Below, in pieces: positions 10,709-22,836 of a stretch of 64,000 nucleotides of DNA. Under the pieces are notes generated by a model. That model was not told the origin of the DNA. It did no database searches and was given only the letters and a program-made list of their open reading frames with translations. Within the stretch, counting starts at the first letter, position 1; every line of letters starts with the position of its first letter. The translations under genes were made by a program, and so were the position numbers. Source of the stretch: Taxillus chinensis (Eukaryota > Streptophyta > Magnoliopsida > Santalales > Loranthaceae); assembly GCA_023512835.1 (NCBI GenBank), contig CM042088.1, forward strand, positions 37,650,164 through 37,714,163. Reading direction: 5' to 3'.

Positions 10709-13440
10709 GAGCATCTCCAATGCATTAGGTAAAGGTATAGCTAAAGTTATAATTAGCTAAAAACCTTCTCCAATGCATTAGTTAAATGCATAGTTAAACA
10801 AAAAAAGTAAAATTTGGCTTTGGCTTTTGCTTTAGCTGAACATGCCATGTCACAAAAAAATCATAATTCTCCTGTACACCCTCTCTCCCCCCATCCCTCT
10901 TCCTTTCCCACCCCTTGCATTCCCCGTCCCCAGTCCCCCTCCCCCCATCGCGCGCCCCTCTCGCCCCCATCCCCGATCCCCCTCCCCCCTGCGTTCCCCG
11001 TCCCCCTCCCCCGTCACATCCCCGATTTCAGAAATTCAAAACCGAACACGTGACTTCCCCATGCCTGCACCCGAAGGGTCAAGGGGTTGGTGACAAGCAC
11101 CTATGAGGGACATACAAAGCGGGTGCTATCCAAATTCCCTGTACAACATACATCATGGGTATGAAAGTACTTTTCCAAAGCCAAATTAATATTAAGTATG
11201 TTAATAAAGTCATCACACAAACCAATCAATTCATTACAACTGTCCTGAGACCCTTGTCCGGGAAAATAAAGTTTAATAAAAATAACATCTAAACAAAGTT
11301 CATACATCAAGTAAATAACTTCACCGAGCAAAGATAATCCAACACTAGCTCCAATCAACACCTGGAGAAAAACAAATAAACTAGTAGGGATAAGCACAAA
11401 GCTCAGTAGGTGAACTATCACTCCTTACCAACACCCAACAATGAACTCCTAATACTACATGCTCTATGTACACGTGTACATGTGTAATGTTGAGCCATAA
11501 CATAAACACAACATCAGTCAAATCTGAATGAGTACAACAAATATAACATATAAATTTATAACAATAATTTACATAATACATGAATCACAACTACTAATTC
11601 AATAACACAAACAAGGCTTTCCCTCTTCCGGGCTCAAAGCCAATTGCCACCATGGGCAAAACAACATCACGGTGTACCCCTCATCCAGGCTCATAGCCAT
11701 CGCCAACCTAGGCGGTCATGCCACATCGGCAACCATACCCTATGTACATAGGTCCACAAACACAATATCCATTACAAAGAAACATCTCACACAAATACAA
11801 TATCAGTACAATAAATTAACTAATAACGTGTTCTCAATATAAAAAGCAAACACACACCTCAACAATCACAAATAAAATCACACTATAATCCTTAAGTGAT
11901 CCTTAGGGTTCCCCCTAAAGGTTACGAGCTCAAATTCCCATCGGCAAACCAAAGAAAGCAAAACAAGTTGTTAAAGTAGTGCGATTTTGTCCAAACCTTG
12001 AAAAATCATAACTAATTCTACGGACCTCCGATTTGTTTTTGATACCTACAATTTTGAAGGGTTTTTAACGGCTATCCAAATAAAATATAAAATAATTTGC
12101 ACGTAGCGATGCTCGCCACGTGTAGAAGTGTTTTTCCAGTTTTGCTTCCAACTTCGAAAATTCATAACTATTTCCACAGAACTTCGATTGGCCTATAAAA
12201 TATACCATTTTGTAGCTATTTCAACCTTATATGCATTAAAAATATAATAAAAATAAAATAAGGTAAAAATAAGTTGCACGTGGCAACACACCATGTGCAT
12301 CGCCATGTGCACACCTTGCACATCCCCTTGCCTTATATCCAACTTCCGCCACGTACATGTCGATACATGCACCCCAAACATGCCATTCCATGTAATCACT
12401 GTTCAATTCGTTGACCTACTTGTGTACGAGCGATACATCGCTTACTTCGCATGATAAACTATGATCGACTTTGCAAACCTTAACTTAATCCCTAAGCCAC
12501 AAGGTAGGGTTTTTAAGCCTCAAGACATTCTACCAATCAAATTCTCTTACGAATAATGAGTTACTAAGCCCCAATACAATTGTTCTCGATTAATTTCACA
12601 GCTCTAAGTCCTATCTCGAGTTACATGCACACTTGTTTATTCTAAGTTCTATCCTTAATCAAGGCAACCCTATTTGTCATTCAATCTCTACAAGATAAAG
12701 AAAGGTAGAATCACTTACCTCGAATATTTCGGAAGTCGGACTAACTCACCGGAACTTAGAAATGCGCTAAAACTTCAACCTTTCTCCTCTCTCCTTCTTT
12801 GCCTACTAGAACGGCTAGAGCCCTCCTAGACAAAGAAACAACAACCAAACCTCTAGATGACCTCCCCTTTTATAGAGCTTCTTTCCACATCTTAAAAGAC
12901 TTCTAATCGCATCAAAACACTAAGTTCTTGCCCAACAAGTAACTTCCTTAAACTTAGTTTTTGTTTTCCATTAGAATTCCTATTTTAAGCCTTTAAAATA
13001 CCAAAACACCCTTAATTAAGGTAAATCCCAAATTTTCATTTAATAGAAACTCATTAAATCCCCAAGTTATAAGATTGACTAATCTACCCCTTAAATCGCC
13101 ACAAGATATTACCAAAATACCCCTATCTCGCAACTACCAAAACGACATCTTTAAACCATATATAAGTTATCTCTTAGTCTATTCTAGGTGCGGGATATTA
13201 TATCCCCCCTGTGTTTCCGGTCCACCGCCCCCGTCCCCGTCGCGCGCCCCTCCACCCCCATCCCTCGTCCCCCTACACCCTGCGTTTCCCTTCCCTCGTC
13301 CCTTGTCCCCCTTCGCACGCACCTCATTCCATTGCATGCCATTGCTTCCAATTAGGGATTTGGGAGGGTAGATTGGGAAAATTAATTGTTAAGCAAAAAA
13401 ACATATGATGCACCATTAGAGTGGTATTAGTTAAACACAA
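10709..13440. mobile_element. MITE 2, same family as MITE 1, split by a solo LTR
   Basis: The left end is TTA/GAGCATCTCCAATGCATTA. The inner C-rich core (about 10870-11011 and 13203-13320) and the tail (GGGTAGATTG, then GGTATTAGTTAAA) match MITE 1. The right terminal repeat is missing: the sequence passes into Copia integrase near 13450, suggesting a deletion joined them. Confidence 0.7.
11012..13202 (+). mobile_element. Solo LTR, TGTCAC-related (TSD TCCCC)
   Basis: It starts cGTCACATCC and ends GCGGGATATTAta. The terminal TG...CA are mutated to CG...TA. TCCCC flanks both sides (11007-11011 and 13203-13207). The start resembles the LTRs at 6087, 59573 and (reverse) 22836. It is about 2.19 kb and noncoding. 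Confidence 0.75.
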
Positions 13441-13449
13441 AACTTTAAT

Positions 13450-16116
13450 GACTTTGATACTTGTGTTAGTTGCATTAAGGGAAAGCAAACTAATAAACAC
13501 AAAATAGGTGCCAAAAGGAGTTTCGACTTATTAGAAATCATACACACGGACATTTGTTGTCCGGACATGAATGCTAGTGATCCGAAATACTTTATCACCT
13601 TCATAGATGATTATTCGCGATATATGTATCTCTACTTACTTCATTCAAAGGATGAAGCTTTAGATGTCTTTAAATTGTTTAAGGTCAAGTAGAGAATCAA
13701 AGTGGTAAGCACATTAAGATCGTGAGATCAGATTGAGGTGGAGAGTACTATGGTAGGTACACCGAGAACGGACAAGCACCTGGTCCATTTGCTAAATTTC
13801 TTCAAGAGCATGGGATTGTTGCCCAATATACTATGCCTGGTTCCCCGGACCAAAATGGTGTAGCGGAAAGAAGAAATCGGACATTAATTGACATGGTGCG
13901 TAGCATGAGAAGTAATGTTAAACTTCCATTATTTTTGTGGATTGATGCTCTTAAGACGGCAAGCGTATATATTAAATAGAGTTCCTTCCAAGGTTGTTTC
14001 TAAAACACCTTTTGAGTTGTTCAAAGGTTGGAAACCGAGTTTGCGACATATACGCGTTTGGGGATGTCCATCGGAAGTAAGAATATACAACCCACAAGAG
14101 AAGAAGCTTGACCCAAGGACTATTAGTGGGTATTTCATTGGATATGCCAAAAAGTCTAAAGGTTATAGATTCTATTGTCCGTCTCATAAGACTAGAATTG
14201 TGGAATCAAGAAATGCTAAATTTCTTGAGAATGATTTGGTAGTGGGAGTGATCAATTTCAGGATATTGTTCCAGAAAATGACCACTGTGCGGTTTCACCC
14301 TCTCGAATCAAGTAATAGGTTGATTGTTGTTCACACTCCTCAAGTTTAACCAAGTGTTAGACAATCAAATATAGAAATTCCACAACTGTTGATCAAAATC
14401 CAATAGATCATGTTGTAAACGAGGAACCAGTTCCTTATGAAAGTGAACAAGTTCCATTAAGGAGATCTACTCGTGAAAGGAGATCAGCTATTTCGATGAC
14501 TACGTAGTGTACTTGCAAGAATCGGATTGTAATGTTGAAGTTGATAATGACCCTCTGTCGTTTTCACAAGCCATAAGTTCTACGATTCAAACTTATGGAT
14601 GAATGCTATGAAAGATGAGATGGATTCTATGGCGTCTAATCGAGTTTGGGATCTCGTCGAGTTGCCTGATGGTATAAAAACCATTGGATGTAAGTGGGTT
14701 TTCAAGACAAAAAAGAGACTCACTTGGTAACATCGAGAGATATAAGGCAAGACTCGTTGCTAAAGGGTTCACTCAAAGAGAAGGAATCGACTATACGGAG
14801 ACTTTTTCTCCTGTCTCAAAGAAAGATTCTCTTCGCGTGATTATGGCATTGGTAGCTCATTTTGATTTCAAGCCGCATCAAATGGATGTGAAAACCGCAT
14901 TCCTCAATGGTGATTTAGAGGAAGAGGTTTATATGAAACAACCTGAAGGTTTTTTCCTCTAAGGATGGTGAACATTTGGTTTGTAAGTTAAATAAATCCT
15001 TATACGGATTAAAACAAGCCTCCCGCCAATGGTATAAGAAGTTCCATGAAATAATTACTTCATTCGGTTTCGAAGAGAATATCATGGATGAATGCATATA
15101 TCTTAAGGTTAGTGGGAGTAGAGTTTGTTTTCTTGTGTTGTATGTGGATGATATTTTACTTGCAACCAATGATAAAGGGTTGCTACGTGAAGTGAAACAA
15201 TTCCTTTCAAGTAACTTTGATATGAAAGATATGGGAGAGGCATCTTATGTCATTGGCATTAAGATCCATAGAGACAGATCTCGAGGCATTTTAGGATTGT
15301 CTCAAGAGGCCTATATCAACAAAGTGCTTGAAAGATTCAGAATGGAAGATTGTTCACCAAATGTAGCACCAATTGTGAAGGGTGACCGATTCAGTTTGAA
15401 TCAATGCCCCAGGAATGACATTGAACGGGAACAGATGAAAAATGTTCCATATGCTTCAAAGATTGGTAGCATTATGTATGCTCAGGTTTGTACCGGACCT
15501 GATATTGCATATGCGGTTGGAGTATTGGGACGATATCGAGTAATCCAGGGATTGATCCTGGGAAGGTCGCAAAGAAAGTGATGAGGTACCTTAAGGGAAC
15601 TAAGGATTACATGCTTATGTATAGACGGACCGACAATCTTGAAGTGGTAGGCTATTCAGACTCGACTACGGTGGCTGCAATGATTCACTTAAATCCATAT
15701 CAGGATATGTGTTCATGCTAGTTGATGGTGCCGTATCTTGGCGGAGTGCAAAGCAAACCTTGACGACCGGTTCTACTATGGTTGCAGAGTTTATTTCTTG
15801 TTTTGAGGCTACCTCACATGGTGTTTGGTTGAAAGGTTTCATATCCGGGCTTAGAGTTGTTGACTCTATTAATCGGCCAATAAGAATGTCTTGTGATAAA
15901 TTCATTGTTTTCATGACTAAGAATAATAGAAGTGGAAGTCGAAATAAGCACATCGACATAAAGTATCTAGTCGTGAGAAAACGTGTTCAAGAAAGAAAAG
16001 TGATCATTGAACACATTAAGACCGATTTGATGATAGCTGATCCCTTGACTAAAGGCATGCAAATTAAGAGTTTCAAGGATCATGTGGTAAAGATGGGACT
16101 TGGACCCATTATGTAG
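13450..16116 (+). pseudogene. Ty1/Copia pol, truncated and degraded
   Basis: Reading N to C across broken frames: the end of the pre-integrase zinc region (IKGKQTNKHK), the integrase core (SFDLLEIIHTD, FITFIDDYSR, later SPDQNGVAERRNRTL), reverse transcriptase (YKARLVAKGFTQ, QMDVKTAFLNGDLEEEVYM, LYVDDILL) and RNase H (ISWR-like AVSWRSAKQTL, KHIDIKYLVVR, MIADPLTKG). Gag and protease are missing. Breaks include a stop near 13690 and frame changes near 13960, 14250-14680, 14965 and 15530. The terminal stop is at 16114-16116. Enzymatically dead. Confidence 0.9.
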
Positions 16117-16360
16117 TACATTCATGTTGAACCTTTATTGTTTTGGATATTTTCTCATTTTGGAATTATGCGCAATTTATGAATTAAGTTGAGAAATATC
16201 ATTTTGTTTGAACCCAGAGTAAAACATGAGGTTTGCTCATTAAGTTAAGTGTGTGTGGTGTATTGAGTTTTCGATATATCGTGGTGCATGGAAGATTAAT
16301 TCTCGTTTCAAGAGTTTTTCGTCGCCATGATCCGTATATTGTTTCTCAATCATAAATGGA

Positions 16361-16373
16361 TCAAGTGGGAGAA
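16361..16373 (+). other. Polypurine tract of Copia element
   Basis: ATCAAGTGGGAGAA lies immediately before the LTR TG, the expected plus-strand priming site. Confidence 0.7.
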
Positions 16374-17187
16374 TGTTGGCATTAAATAATAATTGATCAA
16401 TATTATTTATTCAAACTTAATGTGCTCCATTTATTTTGGACGTTTCATGGGATTGTCATAGTGTGGTAACTGTCATGCTAATTTATTTTGACAATCAATA
16501 TATGAAATAAAGGCTGGCAATTCATTTCCCCTTGACTTGTAACTCCCACACGGTTATTGCTACATTTTTGTATATTCTCCATGATGGTTAGAGAAAATGC
16601 ATTGTAGAATATTGTATTAATTTGTGTCCAATACGTGGGTTCACCAAGCTCTGCTCTCTAGAGAAATTACACCATCTAATGTTGAGAGAAAGGTTTGGAA
16701 ACTAGCTATTGGAATTGAAGAATCAACAAGAAGGAAAGGCATTTGATTTCATTAAATCAATCAAAGCCACTAGAAAAAGCAAAGTCAATCATTCGAGAGA
16801 TTGGAGGTGGTCATTTCAAATTTGAGACAACCAATTTGAATGACCAGAATGTCCCAGAATGTTGATATGAAGAAATTAGGCGTGGTCAATTGAAATGGTC
16901 AATTCAAATTTCAAATGACCAATTCAAATGACCAAAGGTTCCAGAATGCGATTCTTGAAATTGTGAAGGTAGTCAATTGAAATTTCAAACGACCAATTCA
17001 ATTAACCAGGAGTACAATCTCTAATCAAATACTATAGGCAATGGCTGGAGGTATTTATATCGTTTCGCCTTATTGCTTCCGCTTTCATATATATGTTCAT
17101 ATGGTTTAAGAACATAATCGAGATGTGTATATATACATTCCATATGTATATTCTGATTTACATTGGAGATGATTTATTTTCTCCACA
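16374..17187 (+). repeat. 3' LTR of Copia element
   Basis: It begins TGTTGGCATTAAAT directly after the polypurine tract and ends TTTTCTCCACA. The next base starts FBA coding homology (GGTTGCCTCATTCAATC). It is 814 bp. The 5' LTR is absent, so no target duplication can be checked. Confidence 0.8.
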
Positions 17188-17532
17188 ATGGTTGCCTCAT
17201 TCAATCTTGCTACCGAAACGTTTCAATTTCTGCCCCTGCCTCCTACCTACGACACCCGATCCCATTCTCTCAATATATCATCACTTTGGATTCTGGACGG
17301 ATGCCTTCCGTTTGTCACCATACAGGGGTTTTCGCCCGATTGGCGGCCTTGGTGGCGTTATAGGGTGTTTGACATCTGGATAATGAGAGAATACGGCGTC
17401 GAATCATCGTGGACCAATGCTGCCACAGTAATGTTTCCCCAATCTGTTGTCTCTCCCTATCAAATGCTCTACGTATCGAAGGATGTCTTGATTCTGGATG
17501 TCCAACTCCAACCCTCGATTGTCTGTAGGTAA
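17188..17532 (+). pseudogene. FBA-domain gene, copy 2, 3' remnant
   Basis: This matches 37568-37900 of copy 3 (SFNLATETFQFLPLPPTY, RVFDIWIMREYG, then SSWTNAATVMFPQSV). It begins exactly at the end of the Copia LTR and ends early: the terminal coding part is replaced by CGATTGTCTGTAGG, apparently a small deletion joining the reading frame to its 3' flank. Upstream flank of the same copy survives at 10605-10708. Nonfunctional remnant. Confidence 0.85.
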
Positions 17533-18120
17533 TCACCATCCCTAGATTGTCTGGCCCCTGCTTATAAATGTTTACTTGTGTAATTTTCGTTTCTTACTGC
17601 ACCAGTGTCACCATGAATGTGACTTATTCGGAAAAGCTCATATTTTCTGGAGTCTATATTGCTCAATCTCCTGTTGCCCGAGCACCAAACGGCCACTAGA
17701 TATGCCTTGCCACAAAGTAGTATTTTCTTTCTGTAATGGAATCTTTAATTTGGTCCGTGGCTAAAACTGTCTTGCTGCACCATACCTTTACTGCATTTTT
17801 GCCGGCCTGAATGGCAGTAATGGTCACAAGTGGGTCAAATTACATAGCTGGGTGTTAATATTAGTTAGATATAGCTGTACTCTAATTTTTGACCTTCTAG
17901 AATATTAACATGCACTCAATCCTTACTTTCTCGTACTAACGAAAATAATTAGGATGCACCCCCGTGAAAATATATATGGTTATTTTTCGTTGGTCTTCTT
18001 TGGCCTTTATTTATTTTAATTTTTATATCCCTTTTTGTTGTGCCTTTTATGTAACATTTGATTAAGTTGGATGATTTGTGTTGGATGCTTTCATTCGTAT
18101 GTGTGTATATATAAATAAAC
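17533..18120 (+). other. 3' flank of FBA copy 2 (MITE-free site)
   Basis: Paralogous to 38025-38540 and to 1540-1850 plus 2470-2600. At 17856-17858 it carries the single TAA that corresponds to the MITE 1 insertion site. Confidence 0.8.
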
Positions 18121-19785
18121 ATATATGAATAATTTTGTGATGCTTACCAAAAAGGATTTTGAACTTCAAAGATATTTTCCGGTGTTTATGTGATTTTGGG
18201 TTTTTACATGCATGTTATGAAAATTAAATGTTATCAATTTCTCTGTTGGTGTCTTTTCTTCTTCTGTCTTTCAAAGTTGTGCTTGGTTGACATGTATGAA
18301 TGTCATGGCAACTTCATATAATTTTACAGAAGCATTACATATAAATGCCTAACCACTTTAGTATTATGGCTTCGATGATAAAACTAAATCTATCATATAT
18401 TTTGGGTTTCTATGAATCTATGTCATTTTGTTTTCACCTTCTTGTAGTATAATAAGGATTTGTTTGTTTTTTCTTCCTCTATTATGCTTGGATTGGATTA
18501 CTTTTAGATCAAATTAATTGGCTTATAATATTATTATTTTTGGATTAGAATATTTTCTCTTTAGCGTGGAAGGGTTTATAAGTGGGAGATTTGTCGAGAA
18601 GGCAAACAACCTTAAATGATGTGATTTTCTTTGGTAACCTTGCTATATTAACATTGCTAGATACCAGGTTGGATCGTATATTCCACAGGTGATATGGACC
18701 ATATGTATTTATATCAATATATCGTGCTATGATATTTATGGTGATTTAGAATTGATTGTCATGCATTCCCGTGTAAAATTTATTATACAATAATTTTTGT
18801 TGTAATAAAATAATATTTAAATATTTTCACAATTTATCATCAAAATTTTATATATATTATCTGGATCACACGTTTACAAGCATCAGTTCCCATGTCGCAC
18901 CAGACAAGATGTTCAATGTTGCGAACTCTACCAATGCATGTAGAAAACAAAAAAACTGGATACAAGTTTGAATATCAAACCTGAGGGAAGGTTAATGTGA
19001 AGGAAGGAATTTTAGAGGCAGTTAAGATGGGATGATTGAGTTGGTGAAATTATTTTAAACTACATAAAACAAATATCAGGGTGAGCTGTTACCAGGAGTT
19101 TGTGTGTAAGGTTTCAGCTTGAGCTTTTATGGCCTTATTTTGCAATTTTATGGAGAGCTGAGGTGTGCGGGATACAACCACATAATGTACCATACATCCT
19201 GGGAATACCAAAAAGAATAAAAAAAACCAAAAACAGACAAAATCACAAAAAAGAAGACAAAAATTTGGGTCTATTTTCTGAGCTAAGTTGTAAGTTTCAG
19301 TCACCTATGTTGTCTCACGTTTAATTCTTTTTCTGCGTTTTTTTTTGCTTTTTCGGACAATATAAAAAAGAAAAATTTTATTGTGCAAGCCTCCGTACAC
19401 ACCTGAGTTGGCTGTATTTTATTCGCCAAATGAATATCTCTGATTTGGTCAGAGCCAATATGACAAAGTCATATCAGGTGTGTGAAGGAGACTTGTACAA
19501 AATGAATTTGTACGTAATCCTACTCTTTCTATCTTAATTTTTCGCAAGTATACTACGTGAATTTTTTTGTTGTTCCTAGAGGAGCAAAATGCACATACCA
19601 TCCTTTTCTACTCTTTCTTCATTTTTTCTAGTTTGATGATTTTAAATGGATATTTTAAATGCCCTGCTTTTTTTGTCATATTGTTATTTGTATTATTTAT
19701 GCCAAATGAGGAACAAATTCTTAAATTAAGAGATTCACGAAGTTCATAAATTATCGGAAGCTCTAGTATATGAAAAATTAAACAT

Positions 19786-19825
<40 letters not shown>

Positions 19826-20472
19826 AATTCCAACAAAAACAACAATCGACATAATGAAGAAGTCTTAATTGAGGCTAAAAAAATAAGAAAACTCATAGAG
19901 CATATGAGAAAGAACATGAACAAGTATAAGAAAAAATGTAGAGAGAGATAGTGTTAGGCAAAAAGTGCTGGATTAATGGCCTAGTTGAGTGGGAGTTCGA
20001 AGGTGATAAGATAATTTGACATGGGTGATTGATGTGGGTGAATGAATTTTCAGGGTCATTTTAATCGAAAATCATTTTAAATCAATTCACCCTAATTAGG
20101 TAATATTTTAAACCCGACATATGGACGGAATCAATTTTATCTTATATTCATTCCCAAAATAAGATTGCATTTTTTTTTGTTTATCAAATGCAGGAATGAG
20201 AATAGATTTTATTCTATCTATTTCATTTTCATATACCAAACATGCTCTAAGAGCAAACATAAGAAATTAAGTAACATATATAGACTATAATTCATAAATA
20301 TAGTTACATTAGATTTATCATACACTAATATGTCATATATGCAATAATTTATAATCAACTTTGCAAATAATATCATAATTATGATTATAAAATTATAACT
20401 ATTAATAATAACAAATTTCATAGTTAATTGTATATACGTTAAATCTATAATTAATAACAATGTCATAGTTTA
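18121..20472. other. AT-rich intergenic stretch, no gene seen
   Basis: No frame over 75 codons and no recognisable domain. An (AT)n run lies at about 19794-19822. Confidence 0.6.
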
Positions 20473-21003
20473 TTTAAGGTCATCACCGGATTTCGTCCGG
20501 GGATGAATCCGCTTTTGGGAATGCGGTTAACCCTACCCTTCATCCGAATAGTGATGAAAAAAAAATAGAGTCGCCACTAATCGTTTCTGGGGTGTATTGG
20601 TCACCTAATAATAATGGTCTACGTTACCAAAGCGGATTCGGAAGTTTATTACGTGCGGGGAAGGATTAGCACTCCCGCAACGCCCTTTCGGTACCTATCT
20701 TAAGAGTTTGGAGGTTTCTAATTGGTTTTAACTTTTAATTGCAGTTATCTACAATTGAGATTCTATTTTTCTAGGGATTTAAAGTTTCTACTTTTTTTTA
20801 TCTAAGTTGTTGGTTAAATTAAGTCTAATTATTCTAAAATCTCTAAGAGGAATATGAAATGTTTAAGAAGAAAAAAAAACAAAAAACAAAAAAAACAAAA
20901 AACTAAAGTACAATGCTAAAATAATTTAGTCCCAAATAACTTGTTGTCCTAAGTTTAAGTTGAAATTAAGTTTAAGTTTCCCAAGAGATCTAAGGTCAAC
21001 CTA

Positions 21004-22836
21004 TGTAATGACCCGTGTGTAACCCGTGTGTAACTCGTGTGTAAGAAGTTAACCAAACACCTTGGATGTTGGTGCACAAGTTTGAGGTAAGAGAGGAGCC
21101 CAAGAGGGGACTTTTGGGAGGTGCATGTGTCAAGCGATAGCGTACATTTATGCCCTAGGGAAGATGCTATGCGTTCTAAGGCGGTTTTAAGTCGTTTTGG
21201 CTGATCTTGGAGCTCACTTTTGACCTAGTAGATGACCTCAAACAATTGGCGTGCAAGAACAAAAGTTTCTTAGAATGAGGTCCTCTATCTACCACAGAAA
21301 TTTCAAAGCATTGGAGCCGCACGTGAATTCACCCATTTCACGTGCAAGCCTATTTTTGCTTCTTAGGCCTCTACAAGATGCAAGGAGGCTTGTGGTGAAG
21401 TTTGAGTGCATTTGGAGCTGCACGCCAATTGGGAAATTGACGTTCAAATTGGCATGCAGGCATGTTTTTGCATGGTTACCTTGGTTTTGTCATTCTAATC
21501 ATCTTTTCCCAAAGGACCATGTTGGAATTGTGAATATTTTGGTGTGTATGGATGTGGAAAGGTCATAGCTTGTTCCATCAAAACTACGTCGTTTTGATCC
21601 TGGGATTCACTTAATCACAACTACGTCGTTTTGATGTTGTGTTGTCTATATAAAGAGGAGAAGCCCCTCTGTTTTAGGTTTAGGGTTTGTTGCTCCACCA
21701 CCGTCGCAGAGAGAGAGAGAGAGGGGGGAAGGAGAGCTTCGGTGGCTGCCGGAGCATCTTGCGTGGGTGGTCGGAGTCTTGCATGGAAGCGGGAGCAGGA
21801 GAACATACAAGGTAGGGGTTCTATTCTTCCTAAATCCTCCTCTGTCCTAGGGTTCTAGGGCAGATTGTAGAGTTATATCTGTTTATATATACATATGTAA
21901 TCCATATAGGTGTGATCTCCTATATGGATGTTGGCCTTCAGTGGCATTTTGGTGTGATTCTCGTGGTTACATGCTATATGTTCGATGAAATGCCTATGTG
22001 AATATAGTCGTGTATATGCCTGTTACGTGTTTGGTAATATGTCCGTGTGGCTGGACTTGTGGTTTAGTGTAAGTATGTATGTTGGGTGTTTGTTCTATGA
22101 CCTGAATGACTGGGTTTTGCACTTGTGAACGGGTGCACATCAAGTGTTTGGTTTTATGCTTGAGTGACCGTGGTGTGTGTTGTGTGCATGATCGTCTTAT
22201 CGGCTTGAAGAGGTGGTTAAACTACTTTGCCTGAGAGGCGGTTAAACCAATGGCCCGAAGAGGCGGTTAAACTACTTTGCCTGAGAGGCGGTTAAATCGA
22301 TGGCCTAAAGAGGCGGTTAAACTACTTGCTTGAGATGTGTTTTGTTGGCCGGTGTGGGCTGGGGCTGGGGTTACGCCCACTTGTGTGATGTTTTATTTTC
22401 TTTTTCTTAATCTTGTCACGTCACTACACCTGTGCACATGCATGTAGCCGCTAGGAGCATGGGAAGGGTTGGGGAGACTTGATCCCTACCGAGCTGTGGT
22501 TGCTCACCCCTCCTACTGTGTTTGCTTGTTTTCCAGGGACTTACAGGCGTTAGGTGGATACACCAAGGTGGAAGACCATAATTATTTTTACTCTCTTCTA
22601 TTTATGTTTTGTTTTTTTTATGGGAATTGATGTAACCCCAGGTGGGGATGGGATTGGAAAGGATTTTGTTGTAATAAACTGGTTTGGATTGCTTTTATGA
22701 ACATTACTTCCTTGAATGTGTTGTGGATGTTTAAAATGTAATATTCTTGGTTTGTATCCTAACCCCTTGGCCCTCCGTGTGGGTAAAAGGTGAGTCACGC
22801 ATCTGGTTTCCTCGGGTTGGAAATCCGGGCGTGACA
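21004..22836 (-). mobile_element. Solo LTR, TGTCAC family, in the Ogre left LTR (TSD ACCTA)
   Basis: In reverse it starts TGTCACGCCCGG and ends GGTCATTACA, like 6087-9320. ACCTA flanks both sides (20999-21003 and 22837-22841). The other Ogre LTR has the uninterrupted site GGTCAACCTACAAG near 32023-32036, so the insertion is fully defined. It is 1833 bp and noncoding. Confidence 0.92.
22203..22325. repeat. Short tandem repeat, GAGGCGGTTAAA units
   Basis: Five near-copies of a unit of about 25-30 bp containing AGGCGGTTAAACTACTT, inside the solo LTR. Confidence 0.8.
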
